Below, one piece after another: positions 53,580 through 63,516 of a stretch of DNA of 64,000 bases; within the stretch, counting starts at the first letter, position 1; each line of letters begins with the position of its first letter. The translations under genes and the position numbers were made by a program. Below the pieces are notes generated by a model. That model did no database searches and was not told the DNA's origin. It saw only the letters and a program-made list of their open reading frames with translations. This DNA comes from Branchinecta lynchi (taxonomy: Eukaryota; Arthropoda; Branchiopoda; Anostraca; Branchinectidae): assembly GCA_023053575.1 (NCBI GenBank), contig JAKZAP010000009.1, positions 22,735,869 through 22,799,868 of the forward strand. Direction: 5' to 3'.

Positions 53580-54055
53580 GTCGCTGTTTGAAACTGTTCG
53601 CTCTTTGCGTATTGATTTGTTTCTCGATGAATGTCTAGGTCTTGTAATCAATGACGTAGACTCTGTTTCCCGGCCAGGAATTCCTGGCTCTAGTCACGAG
53701 ACGGTGATTGAGTAAGTGAGACGCTTTTCGTCGGGGAAATCCGTTATTGGAGGAATTGGCGGCCGATTGAGGTCATGGGAAAGGCAGACTTCAAGGGAAT
53801 AGTTCATCGCCCTCATCAAACGTAAAAGCAAGCTTTGGGGTATTCCCTCGAATGTATACAAATTAGCTCAGGAAGGTTTTACAAAAATTAATTTCTGATA
53901 GCTATCTTCGTTTCATCTTTCCACGACTCGTTTGAAAAATCGAGGCGTTCATGATGGCTCGAACCGCGTTTGAATAGTGGGAGTGTTTCGCTGCGTTTGC
54001 ATTTTGTTAGTAGCTCTAATCGGACACCAGTGATCGGAAGGTGGAGTACGGAGTT
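53580..54055. other. Intron 6 sequence, no gene seen
   Basis: Moderately GC-rich; CCGGCCAGGAATTCCTGG is a near-palindrome at 53671. No ORF accepted. Confidence 0.4.
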
Positions 54056-54057
54056 TT

Positions 54058-54160
54058 AGATAGATAGATAGACATTTAATGAATAAAAGCCAACAAGGGC
54101 CATCGCAACAAAATAGCAAAAGAAAAAATATATAAAAACAACATTGTGCCAGGATTTAAA
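54058..54160 (-). mobile_element. LINE 3' tail with (GATA)n
   Basis: TAGATAGATAGATAGACATT + TAATGAATAAAAGCC then A-rich sequence: a minus-strand LINE 3' end, the outermost of three in a row. Confidence 0.6.
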
Positions 54161-54172
54161 ACTGTAGGGATA

Positions 54173-54694
54173 TTATTATTATTATTATTTATTTGAATCG
54201 TTCAAAACTGAAGAGTGGTGTATAAAAAGGAACAACAACATGTCTGTCAAACTCACACACACTTACATACTAGTAAAACAGCTGACCGTTAATTACAAAT
54301 TAGCCTTACTAAATATACAACGAAATACATGAAAAAAAAAAAAAGCTCAAAATAAACTAACTAATCAGGGCGCTTTTTTGTGAAAAAAGCGCTTACAACT
54401 ATATACAATTGTTCTTGTGTGCTAACCCTCTCCGGAGGAACTGCCTAAACAGTTGAATAGCCTGGGAACTTTTCTCATTCATTCTCTCAATTATCTACTC
54501 ACTCCCACACCTCTCACCCCAAACAACTCTTGTCTCAACCCGTTCAGTTCCTCACACTCTCCCACGAAATGACTCGTACTTTCTTTATCGCATCCACACA
54601 TAGGGCAAGAGTAAGGACCAGTTTTAAAGGGACGGAAAACTTGACTCGGGGAGCTAGCTGACATATCAAGAATGTACCCTGAGTCGATATTCAA
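54173..54694 (-). pseudogene. Second LINE, 5'-truncated, with C-terminal zinc motif
   Basis: The minus frame 54491-54694 reads SQVFRPFKTGPYSCPMCGCD + KESTSHFVGECEELNGL. The CPMCG...H...C pattern is the zinc-binding motif found at the C terminus of many non-LTR retrotransposon ORF2 proteins. Its 3' end is (AAT)n at 54173-54190. It is a different family from the LINE next to it, whose ORF2 lacks this motif. A GCGCTTTTTTGTGAAAAAAG hairpin lies at 54371-54395. Confidence 0.65.
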
Positions 54695-54855
54695 TCAATC
54701 AATCAATCTGTTTATTACCCGTCAAAAACAATGGAGGGTGTGTGGCCCTAGTGACGGAGTACAACAAAAAAAAAAAAAGGAGAAGAAAAAAAACAACAAC
54801 AGACAATGCACGTAGGAAAACTTTACACTAAACACAGCACAAACATAACTACAGC

Positions 54856-57492
54856 TTACACGAAAAGCGAAGACCACTGGTGGTTCAGTTTACTAGCGGA
54901 AGATTTGAAATCTTCCACTCTCTTATCAATAATTTTAGCAGGCAGAACCAGATGGAATTTCTGCGCCAAAAAAGAATTGCTGGTCCAAGGGGGCAAATGC
55001 AGCAGATACTTGGCAAACTTAAAATACATCCGGTGAACATTTTTCTTATTAGAAGCAGACAAAAATTGCCAAATGGGGGATATAGCAAGAAGATGGGGCA
55101 CAGTTAGACTGTTGTAAAGTTTAGAAAGATGAAACCGACTAAGACGTGTGGTATTAGAAGCAAGTGAAGCGTAAGCGATCCGTATCTTTTTAGCGAGGTT
55201 TTGAATAGCAAGCTTGATTGTTTCTTTAATGGTTTTTCCGATGGGCATACCAAGGTAAACAAGACTTTCAGAAAGCGGAATAGATGTTTCACCAAGTTCA
55301 AGTCGCTTGTTTGGATTACCCTTAAGATTGAAAGCAATTGCTACGGTTTTGTCAACATTAAAATTCAGACCGATCTGCTGATATTCATGTTTTAGTTTCG
55401 CAAACGTACTCTCACTTCCCAAAAAAGTGCGACTTACATTCAAAATATCATCGGCGTAAGTAAATAGGGACACATCAATACCGCCATAAATACACGTGCA
55501 CTCGACAGAATTTTGAGCAGGAAGAACCGAGTTGTTGAAAAGAGCAGGGGAAGTTAAACCTCCCTGTCTTACACCTTTTAATACATTGAAGAGGTCCGAC
55601 CCCCCTTTCATTTTAGCTCTGAGATGACTGTACATATAACGAAGACATTTAATAACGGAGGGATCAACCCCTCTTTTTACAGCTTCTGCCAAAATTTGGG
55701 CAAAAATACAGGAATCGAAAGCTCTGGCTATGTCCAGTGCACAAAGTACAAGGAAATCCCCGGAGCCTTCCACATCCGCAAGAACATTAAACAGGGCGAA
55801 GAGAGCATGCTCCCGACTCAGTCTTTTCTGGAAACCGAACTGATGCGAAGGAACAGAACACTTCCGGGAAATTTCACTAAGAATAATAGACTCAAAAATT
55901 TTAAACGAAGTGCAAGAAACGGTTATAGGACGATACGATCGACAATCATCAAGATCTTTTTTCCCTTTTTTGGGAATAGGCGTGATCTGGCCGACGCAAA
56001 ACTGCTGAGGTACAATACCTGATGAAATTGACATCTGAAACAACAGTGAAAGATGCTGCGCAAGCAGATCGCTAGCGTTTTCAAAATGTTTTGCGGAGAC
56101 CAGATCAACACCAGTGGATGCTTTTTTCTTAATCTTTCTTAGGGCACCTTTTACGTCAGACGGAGCCACTGCAAAAGCAGACCGTGGAAATTTAGCCAGT
56201 GTACTATCAAGCTCTTTTTCAAATTTACTTTCTGTAGCCGGATCGGGTGACGAAAATTCACTTTTATAATAATCAATCCAACTAATTTCAGGAATACTGA
56301 GAGCAGAGGCCCGGTCTGTACGTTTAACAACTTTCCACAAAAGAGAAGGGTCACTCGCTATCTTGTCAACATTTTTTTGAATCAGCATAATTTTGTGGTC
56401 CTTAAGTGCTCTTGTGAATTTTCTTTTTGTTTTCAAACGCAAATCGTTTACTATACCAGAACTCGGTTTATCAGACTCATTCCAAATTCGGAGCCACAGT
56501 TTAGCCGATTCACATGCTGAAACAAGATTCGAGTTTTTTGACCAATCGGCCAGTTCTGTTTTTTTGCGAACACGTCTGGTCGGAACCGCGCTAAGCTCCG
56601 CACATCGAAGTGCGTGATTTACTTCCGCGAGATAACTCGTAATCTGTATTTCAATCTCACGCTCACTTAGATAAGAACTACAATCAGGGCTAAGCAGATG
56701 GAACGGAACTTTGATTTTATCGAGTAGCGAATCACATTCAAACATAAATAACTGGCGATTAACGCGACCCCAATCTTGGATATCGAACCATTTTTTGTAT
56801 TTAGTCGTTTTGCTAACAGCAATACACTCAAAAGTCACACAGATCGGAAGGTGATCAGAGTAGAAGCCTTCACGTAAAACTGCGGCTTGGTTCAGGGGGA
56901 GAGGAGAAACAATGTGATCAAGGTTCGATGTTGAAGAACTAGTGCCTATATAAGTAAAATTTTCATCTTTTTCAACTAACGAATAAGATGGTGGAATGGA
57001 GCTCCAGAACAACTGGCTCCTGGGGAGCGTTTTGTTCGTCAAGTCACAATTAAAATCACCGAGAATTATGACTCGTGAGTCTGAGGACTTCTCCACTTTC
57101 TTGACCAGGCGGCACACTTTTTTGCAGGCCTTCAGGAACTTTGAGTCTGAATTTTCGTTGCGATAATTCGTCGGGAGGTAAACGTTCATTATCGACATAT
57201 CCAAGCATGACACTGCAAGAATATGATCGCCCGATTCAATCAGATCGCAGGTTAAACTAGTCAAAATGGCAAGGCCGCCTGAGGGGCGTCCACGAGCTGC
57301 AGTAGATTTCGCCGGCGAGAAAAACACAGAGCAATCGGGTGAAATTTTTAACAGTTCCTTCTTATCTGTTGAAAGGAAATGTTCTTGAAGACAGACTATG
57401 TCATATTCCTTGAGTAATTGGGTTAGAATTGGAATTTTATCAGCGACTTTTCCGTTTATATTCCATGATAGAACCGAGATAGGACGCATCAT
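54856..57492 (-). CDS. LINE ORF2: endonuclease and reverse transcriptase
   Basis: Uninterrupted frame; ATG at 57492 (MRPISVLSWNIN follows) is preferred over the upstream in-frame ATG at 57579 because it overlaps the ORF1 stop. Numbering from the upstream ATG (907 residues): an AP-like endonuclease at about 34-250, with WNIN, CLQEH, ILGDFNCDL and SDHLPI. The reverse transcriptase lies at about 470-760, with PIPKKG, YRPITV, QFGFQKR, ALDIARAFD, GVRQGGLTSP and the catalytic FTYADD at 706-711. There is a C-terminal helical extension with LPPWTSNSF and no RNase H or zinc motif. It nicks target DNA and copies its own RNA there. Absence of stops and intact catalytic motifs suggest a recent insertion. 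Confidence 0.95.
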   Translation of the reverse strand: MMRPISVLSWNINGKVADKIPILTQLLKEYDIVCLQEHFLSTDKKELLKISPDCSVFFSPAKSTAARGRPSGGLAILTSLTCDLIESGDHILAVSCLDMSIMNVYLPTNYRNENSDSKFLKACKKVCRLVKKVEKSSDSRVIILGDFNCDLTNKTLPRSQLFWSSIPPSYSLVEKDENFTYIGTSSSTSNLDHIVSPLPLNQAAVLREGFYSDHLPICVTFECIAVSKTTKYKKWFDIQDWGRVNRQLFMFECDSLLDKIKVPFHLLSPDCSSYLSEREIEIQITSYLAEVNHALRCAELSAVPTRRVRKKTELADWSKNSNLVSACESAKLWLRIWNESDKPSSGIVNDLRLKTKRKFTRALKDHKIMLIQKNVDKIASDPSLLWKVVKRTDRASALSIPEISWIDYYKSEFSSPDPATESKFEKELDSTLAKFPRSAFAVAPSDVKGALRKIKKKASTGVDLVSAKHFENASDLLAQHLSLLFQMSISSGIVPQQFCVGQITPIPKKGKKDLDDCRSYRPITVSCTSFKIFESIILSEISRKCSVPSHQFGFQKRLSREHALFALFNVLADVEGSGDFLVLCALDIARAFDSCIFAQILAEAVKRGVDPSVIKCLRYMYSHLRAKMKGGSDLFNVLKGVRQGGLTSPALFNNSVLPAQNSVECTCIYGGIDVSLFTYADDILNVSRTFLGSESTFAKLKHEYQQIGLNFNVDKTVAIAFNLKGNPNKRLELGETSIPLSESLVYLGMPIGKTIKETIKLAIQNLAKKIRIAYASLASNTTRLSRFHLSKLYNSLTVPHLLAISPIWQFLSASNKKNVHRMYFKFAKYLLHLPPWTSNSFLAQKFHLVLPAKIIDKRVEDFKSSASKLNHQWSSLFV

Positions 57493-58231
57493 TATCTCGG
57501 GATCTGTTTTAGCAGGGATTGAGCCACAGGACACTTGTAGCTGTAGCATGGGTGACTCGAGGACTTGCACAGAGCACATTTTATCGGTTTCGCACAGGGA
57601 TCCTCTTTAGAGCTGGAATGTCCCCCTTCACCACAAACTGAGCAAGTACAGGAGTTCTTGCACGCGCGGATATATGGCCAAACTGCTGGCAGTTATAGCA
57701 CCGCGGTGGGAGAAATCTGTAATCTTCGATTGGCAGACGCTCATAACCTACTACAATGGGGGAGCGCATTGCGTTGAGCAGATGCTGTTTGTTTTCAAAC
57801 TTTAGCTTGTATGACTGGGTCGAGCCGATCTTAACCGCCGAAACGCAGTTTTCCACCTTAGCAGAAACATCTTCGGAGCACGAGTCGGCTGGTAGTCGAC
57901 GCACAATTCCGTAATAAGCGGGGGATTTTACTTTTGCACCGAGGGAGGAATCGGAGGTAGAAATAGCTTTAGCTACAGAATTAGCGGCGTTCTTGCTATC
58001 TACAATGACCGTCCAAAGAGACTTACGAGGCTTCAGTTCGATGATGCTAGCAGCATCGTTGCCACAAACCTTGTTCAGATACTCTTTCCGTGCTGCCGCA
58101 TCTGTCATGTCCTTGGGAGGGTTTCTCAAAACAACGGCATAAGAGGGGATCGGAGAGGTAGACGCGGTGTCCTGTCTACTGACCGCACACTCGCTAGCAG
58201 AAAGGGATCGACCTGACTCAACCTGACTCAA
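57493..58231 (-). pseudogene. LINE ORF1 (gag-like), frameshifted in the zinc knuckles
   Basis: The first frame (58231 to a stop at 57581) carries an RRM-like region (PSYAVVLRNPPKDMTD to YKLKFENKQHLLNAMRSP) and the start of a CCHC knuckle, CYNCQQFGHISAR. At about 57660 the frame is lost. In the neighbouring frame two more cysteine-rich knuckles follow (CSVCGEGGHSSSKEDPC and CALCKSSSHPCYSYKC), and that frame ends at a TAA inside TAATGATG (57487-57494), overlapping the ORF2 start. A one-base deletion within the fourth position of knuckle 1 explains this. ORF1 proteins of this type bind the element RNA. Its beginning has no ATG in the window. Confidence 0.8.
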
Positions 58232-58294
58232 TTGAGAGTGAGAAAAATTATCGTTACGACCATTGCAGTTTCCGAGAATTCGACTTTCGAGTTA

Positions 58295-58385
58295 GTAGAA
58301 AAAAAAGCAAAAGGTTTGTGTGCCGGGAGTAGGAATCGAACGCCCGACCTCTTGACTACTATCCCGATACTATGGCCGAAACACG
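58295..58385 (-). repeat. tRNA-like B-box remnant beside the LINE 5' end
   Basis: On the minus strand GGGCGTTCGATTCCTACTCC + CGGCACA resembles a T arm plus acceptor 3' half, preceded by ATAGTAGTCAAGAGGTC. A complete cloverleaf could not be drawn, so a SINE or tRNA pseudogene is only a suggestion. Confidence 0.35.
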
Positions 58386-58399
58386 GCCAAAGGCGAACT

Positions 58400-58960
58400 T
58401 TTACAGCGTATAAGTGCATAATTACAGTGCAGAAGGGGCAAGGGCCTGCCAGCTAGCTTTGGGAACACTAAGAAGGGGGTTCGAGATAACAAAGAAGGAG
58501 GGCCCTGTCGACAATAGGCCCTGTATCACAGGTCGGTTTGATGGCCGAAAGTTCCGTAGTCAAGTTTTCTATGCCTTTAACCCTAACTTTACCCTAATGT
58601 TTCCTTCCTTTACCAGGATTTTCACATCCGGAAAAAACTAGCATGAGAAACTGAGTTGTAGGTTTTTTGTGTCAAATAGTTTTGAACGTAAGATGAGGCT
58701 GTCTTGAAAACGCATAATAAGCTCTAACCTTCAAACGAATCTTAGCTAGGCAGCATTTTCATGGTCAGGGATTTCCAGCCGGATTTTCTGAATACTTCCG
58801 CGTTATTCGTGTTATCAACCAGTCAGTTAAATTTTCTATACCATTGACATATCTAACATATTTTATGCCATTGAGTAAATTGTAGGCTACCTGATATCAC
58901 CGCCATGAAGTTGAGTGAATCTCAGCTTTTCCGTACGGGATTGATGATGGTGCCGAAAAT
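58400..58960. other. Intron 6 sequence, no gene seen
   Basis: No repeat family or ORF recognised. Confidence 0.4.
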
Positions 58961-58964
58961 TCTA

Positions 58965-60215
58965 AAGAAATAGAGTTCAGATATTCTATCTATCTATAGT
59001 CTACCTCCATAAGCCATATCTGTTTTGACGATACTGACCGAAACTTCCTGCTTTACTTCTTACAAATTGCGGTTTCGCCCGAATTCCGAGCGAACTACTA
59101 GTCCAGCAAAAAAAGAAAATTCAGAAACGAATCCAGCGTATCTCTTTATCCCTACAAAGAACATCTAATCAACTTTAAATAAAACTTTGACTTAAAAAAA
59201 ATGCAGGTACAACCGGATTCCGGACTAATTATATGTCCGGGTAAAAATGATTGTCATATACAGACTCAGAGTCTCTTCTTACCCCTAAATCTATCATCTA
59301 ATCAACTTCAGATAAAGCTTATGTTTTAACATATTTTCCGGTTTTGGCCGGATTCCAGGCGAACTGGTTGTCCGGCGAAAAAATGGTTTTCACCATCGTG
59401 TTCAGCTTGTCTTCTTACCCCTAAATTTAATCAGCTTCAAATGAAACTTTTACTTCTCATCAACTTTCCGTTTTTTGCCGGATTCCGGACGAACTACTTG
59501 TCCAGCGAGAAAATGGTTTTCACCGTCGTGTTCAGCATGTCTTCTTACCCCTAAATCAAATATTTAATCAACTTCAAATAAAACTTTTACTTTTAACAAA
59601 CTTTCCTGTTTTTGCCAGATTCCGGACGAACTACTTGTCCGGCGAGAAAGTGATTTTCTCCATCATGCTCAGCATGTCTTCTTACCCCTAAATCAAACAT
59701 ATAATCAACTTCAGATGAAGCTTTTCTTTTAACAAACTTTCCGGTTTTTCCCGGATTCCGGACGAACTACATGTCCAGCAAGAAAATGGTTTTCACCACC
59801 GTGTTCAGCATGTCTTCTTACCCCTAAATCAAACATTTAATCAACTTCAAATGAAACTTTCACTTTTAACAAACTTTCCGTTTTTTGCCGGATTCCGGAC
59901 GAACTACTTGTCCGACAAGAAAATGGTTTTCACCATCGCGCTCACCATGTCTTCTTACCCCATAATCGACTATCTCAATAGCTTTCATAAAATAATTGTT
60001 TGTCCCTTAATTTGAAACCCCTCCCCCACCCTCAAATATAGGGCTACAGTGCCCATCTACGAACTCGACCTTTCCCTTGATCCAAAGGATACTGAGACCA
60101 AGTTTCATCAAAATATCTCAATCCCTTCGAGAGTTATCATGCGGACAGACGGACAACTTTTGCAATGTCATAGGTATCCCTCCACTTACGTTTTGGGATC
60201 CCAAAAACCCGAAAA
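58965..60215 (-). mobile_element. Satellite-cored element P, copy 3 (intron 6)
   Basis: Minus orientation. The cap at 60130-60215 carries CGGACAGACGGACAACTTTT then CCTCCACTTACGTTTTGGGA + TCCC. Core units of about 137 bp have the anchor TGTCTTCTTACCCCTAAAT-like sequence at about 59270, 59410, 59540, 59677, 59813 and 59950. The other end (about 58965-59060) lacks the GGGATCCC cap and starts in ATATCTGTTTTGACGATACT. Confidence 0.88.
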
Positions 60216-60423
60216 TCACTGTTTTCTATTTCTTTCGTAATAAATGGTCAGCTTGGCTTCAAAACTTATAGCCGAAAATTCTGGCAGGAATTGCAGTCCG
60301 TGGTTGCCTGGCATGAGTCTGCTCTTCGAATTTCTTATTCTTTGTATGCACCGTTGCTAGATAGCTTTGCTTTGAAGATGGGTAGAGCCATAGAATTATA
60401 TTCATTATACACATATATCAGTA

Positions 60424-60838
60424 TTTAAAGGACCCATCGCACTATTTACTCTTCAACTTGCAGTATTTTAAAATATTTGAATACTTTAAAACTAGGCTGT
60501 GCTTTCAACAAATAACCCGCGGTTTTGGCTGTTATTAAGCCTTTTCCTTGACCCGTTGACTTGTAGCGAAAACAGGAAACAATTTGCATAACCGGATTTT
60601 CTGATGGAAGAACTTCTCGCAGACAACCGTCGACAGCGAGATACACATCGGAGGAAGCAAAACCCGGCAAGTGAGAAAATCAGCGGTTTTGTTACAGGGC
60701 TTAGGATGGACGGTACGAAGGATGGACGGTAGGACGGTAGGATGGACGGTACGGGGTTTTCGGTTGTAGAAACATATGGAGTGATTATGGAAGTATGTTG
60801 CGTTAGTATTATAGGGAAGAGATGTCCTTTAAAAGCCA
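60424..60838 (+). mobile_element. TTAA element C, plus copy in intron 6
   Basis: TTTAAAGGACCCATCGCAC to GATGTCCTTTAA. Contains a local expansion of GGATGGACGGTA (60706-60752, four times, diverged) not present in other copies. Confidence 0.88.
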
Positions 60839-60839
60839 T

Positions 60840-61185
60840 TAAGTCATATAAGCACAGTGAGGAGAGAGGGTTACCTTGGGTATGAATCGGTTCTGGATTG
60901 CCACGAGGTTTAATTAAATTGTCATCTGTTTATATATAATATTGAAAAAAAAAATGTATTTATACAGTTGTTTATGTATAGTACTGCATTTATTTTTTCC
61001 CTTTTCTATTTTGTTTAAAATATAACTAGGCTAAGTGATTAAAATATTTAGTCCTGCCACAATCAAATCTGTATAGGTTTTCACGTGGTAGCTCTGTTAT
61101 GATATTAAAATTTTCCTTTGTAAAATTCCATTATATATTACATTATTTGTCTCTCTTGTCTCTCTCCGTATATTATATATTCATT
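60840..61185. other. Intron 6 3' end
   Basis: AT-rich intron sequence leading to the exon 7 acceptor; nothing else seen. Confidence 0.5.
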
Positions 61186-61189
61186 TCAG

Positions 61190-61435
61190 TTACGAAAAGA
61201 TGATCTCCGGAATGTACATGGGCGAGCTGGTCCGCCTCACTCTCGTTCAGCTTTCAAAAGAAGGTCTGATTTTCGACGGTAAACCATCATCGTACCTCTG
61301 CACCCCGGGCAACTTCTTCACCAAATATGTCTCGGAGATAGAGGAAGATATAGAGGGAGACCTAACCTCCTGCCGGTCAGTTTTGGATGAGCTTGGATTT
61401 GAAGATGCATCTGAAGAGGATTGTGCAAAAGTCAG
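61190..61435 (+). CDS. Hexokinase exon 7
   Basis: Acceptor ATTCATTTCAG ends 61189; donor GTAAGA follows 61435; 246 nt, phase 2 both ends. Residues 301-382: (L)YEKMISGMYMGELVRLTL, KEGLIFDGKPSSYLCTPGNF, TKYVSEIEEDIEGDL, SVLDELGFEDASEEDCAKV. E303 (human E294) completes the sugar site, and EKMISGMYMGELVR is the most conserved helix of the family. The DELG...EEDC segment leads into the adenosine-binding part, most of which lies beyond the window. Confidence 0.98.
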
Positions 61436-61454
61436 GTAAGAATTGCTCTTAGTC

Positions 61455-61600
61455 TTTTTATTTATTTATTTTTATTTATTTATTTATTTCCCTCAGAACT
61501 GAGGAGTCTAAAATAATTTGTAAAACAGAACTATGCCTAAACCGTCTGGTCACATAAATACTATAAAGAATTTACGCACTATATTATTCACTTGTTAAAA
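61455..61600 (-). mobile_element. LINE 3' tail with (TTTA)n
   Basis: TTTATTTATTTATTTATTTC + CCTCAGAACTGAGGAG then A-rich sequence, 20 bp inside intron 7. Confidence 0.5.
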
Positions 61601-61998
61601 AATGGGTACAGGTTGTGGGTTTGGAGGGCTGCCCGAAGCTTTTTTATAAAAGTTGGTCATCTTTTTCTTCAAAGGTAAAGCTGGGTCTTTTACTTTAAAA
61701 CTAGAAACCAACTGCGAATTAGTGAAAGAAAATGTTGATGGCAATCTTATTACTACATAGCCAAATCACAGGTTCTGCCTAATTATTCGTTCTTGACCCT
61801 ACTTACCGTAGTTACTACGCATGACGTCACGAATCCTGGCTTCTGGGCCAGGGGCTGGAACGCATTTTTCTATTTTCGTCAAAATATCGAGCCGCAGGTT
61901 GAGTGGGCCAATCACGTCACAGAGCGTAGTTACCACGCTAACTATGCTCCCGAGTATAGTAACTTCTTGCGAGGTTTGAACGAAAATAGTAACTAATA

Positions 61999-62484
61999 CA
62001 CTGTCAGTAGTTTCATAACAAGTTCAAGTTCAAGTTTTTCAATTTTACACAAATACATTATACAATCAATCAATCCAAATACAAGCACTGTGGAGAACAA
62101 AAATTCGAACACGCAGTGATTGTTAAAAAATTTACTATAATAACAACAGCTACGTATAAATCTAACAAAAATAATATAGCCTAATTTACCTGTATAAAAT
62201 GACCTGCTATCTATCAAATAAATAAATAAAAACTACCCTCTTGTGAAAAATAAAAACAATAAAACCAATAAACACAGACAACAGAAGGATGCGTCGTTTC
62301 AATAGACAACACTTTAGATGCCATCTGTTGTCGCGACAGACGTTATGCATGAAATGTTATGCATAACAAGCATTTTCCGGAAGAGCCGAAAAAATGTAAG
62401 TGTTGTCTGTTGCCAGTTGTCTGTTGAAACCGCGCATCCTTGTATTGTTTTTTATGACATGTCTGTTAAAAACATCTGACAGTG
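61999..62484. mobile_element. TA-duplicating MITE M, copy 1, nested in A
   Basis: CACTGTCAGTAG to ATCTGACAGTG, flanked by TA at 61997-61998 and 62485-62486: Tc1/mariner-type target choice. A LINE fragment is inserted at 62021. Confidence 0.9.
62021..62278 (-). mobile_element. LINE 3' fragment nested in M copy 1
   Basis: AGTTCAAGTTCAAGTTTTTC then an A-rich minus-strand LINE end interrupts the M sequence between CATAACA and ACAGAAGGATGCG, which are 4 bp apart in M copy 2. Confidence 0.8.
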
Positions 62485-62565
62485 TAGTTACTATTGTTGG
62501 AAGGGTGGAACATGCTCTATGTAGTGGGAGGTGTCCTTTAGAAAAGTGGGTTATGGTAAATTCTA

Positions 62566-62915
62566 CACTGTCAGAAGTTCCATAACAGACGACAGAAGGA
62601 TGCGCTGTTTCAACAGACAGTGCATAAATAGACAACACTTGGGATGTTATCTGTTGTGTTGGAAAAGGTTTTACGTGAAATGTTATGCAGAACAAGCATT
62701 GCCAGGAAGAACCAAAAAAGCATCTATTGACTTTTTTGTTGGCCGTCATGATTCTGCAGATGCTTTTTGCCGGTTTTTCGGCTCTTCCTGATGGCAACGC
62801 TTGTTACGCATAACATTTGCAAAACACAACAGACAACGTCCGAAGTGTTGTCTGTTACGCATTCTCTGTTGAAACCGCGCATCCTTCTGGTGTCTATTAT
62901 GAATCTTCGGTAGTG
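62566..62915. mobile_element. TA-duplicating MITE M, copy 2
   Basis: CACTGTCAGAAGTTCCATAA to TTATGAATCTTCGGTAGTG, TA at 62564-62565 and 62916-62917. 350 bp, with long imperfect arms (ACAGAAGGATGCG...CGCATCCTTCTGG; TGTTATGCAGAACAAGC...GCTTGTTACGCATAACA). Confidence 0.9.
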
Positions 62916-62919
62916 TAGT

Positions 62920-63500
62920 CGCCCAATAAGGGCAGTGATTGGTTTATACGTTGGTGTGCCATTCGCCTCGGGAGGTTTGCCAGTCCCGGCATCGTACGAC
63001 GTGTCGTCAGCTGATCTCGGTCCAAGGACCTCGTACGACCTGGCAGGAATATTTCCACTCGTGGAGCGCGTGAAACAAGGTTCTTGACTCCGCATGCCAA
63101 GTTCTGGTAAGACGTCAATCCTTATGATTAGATTTAAAAGACGCTTCTAATAATAATTTATTTGTAACCCGCTGCACAAAAACAATGTGAAGATAGTGGA
63201 GTAAAGAAGAGAAAGAAACAAAAAAACAACTGAAGAAACAGTGATACAACAAAATAGACAAACAAAATCAACAGAACAAACGGATGAGCCCGTGATATGG
63301 AGTAAGCCGTTAATATGCTTGTCCAAATAATTTATTATGAAGTTTTGCCGTTATATCGGGAGCTTTGTCTTTTCGGATTATTCTCCAATTTCAATACGAT
63401 ATAGGCAAATAAAGCAGGTATTTACAGTATTTGTAGTAACATGTACGTACTTTTTTTTAGGTGGGGTTTAATTTCCCTCTTGTAAAAATATCTTCCATCC
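62920..63500. other. Intron 7 sequence; LINE 3' tail at 63145-63300
   Basis: AATAATAATTTATTTGTAAC + CCGCTGCAC then A-rich sequence marks another minus-strand LINE end. A 123-codon minus frame overlapping M copy 2 was rejected. Confidence 0.5.
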
Positions 63501-63516
63501 TTCCGTGTTCTTCCAG

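Larger units (their letters stand above)
54693..58270 (-). mobile_element. Non-LTR retrotransposon (LINE), nearly full length
   Basis: Two ORFs on the minus strand, antisense to hexokinase within intron 6. The 3' end, after GACGGGTAATAAACAGATTG, finishes in (ATTG)n at 54691-54710 with an A-rich stretch in the 3' UTR. The 5' end is not resolved: ORF1 has no ATG at its start and a stop lies at about 58292, so the element is probably slightly 5'-truncated. A jockey-superfamily type layout (gag-like zinc-knuckle ORF1, endonuclease-RT ORF2, no RNase H) is inferred; the clade is not fixed. Confidence 0.9.
61788..62517 (+). mobile_element. MITE family A, interrupted by M
   Basis: Starts at CCCTACTTACCGTAGTTACT (left tip lost); stops at TAACTAATA (61998), resumes at TAGTTACTATTGTTGGAAGG and ends GGTGGAACATGCTC at 62517. 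In intact copies these two pieces are contiguous. Confidence 0.9.

Noticed and set aside
57490..57579. ORF2 start at the more upstream ATG (57579)
   Set aside because: That stretch is read as ORF1 zinc knuckle 3 in another frame; the TAATGATG overlap makes 57492 the better start.
62724..63095. 123-codon minus frame in intron 7
   Set aside because: Half of it is MITE M; no homology.
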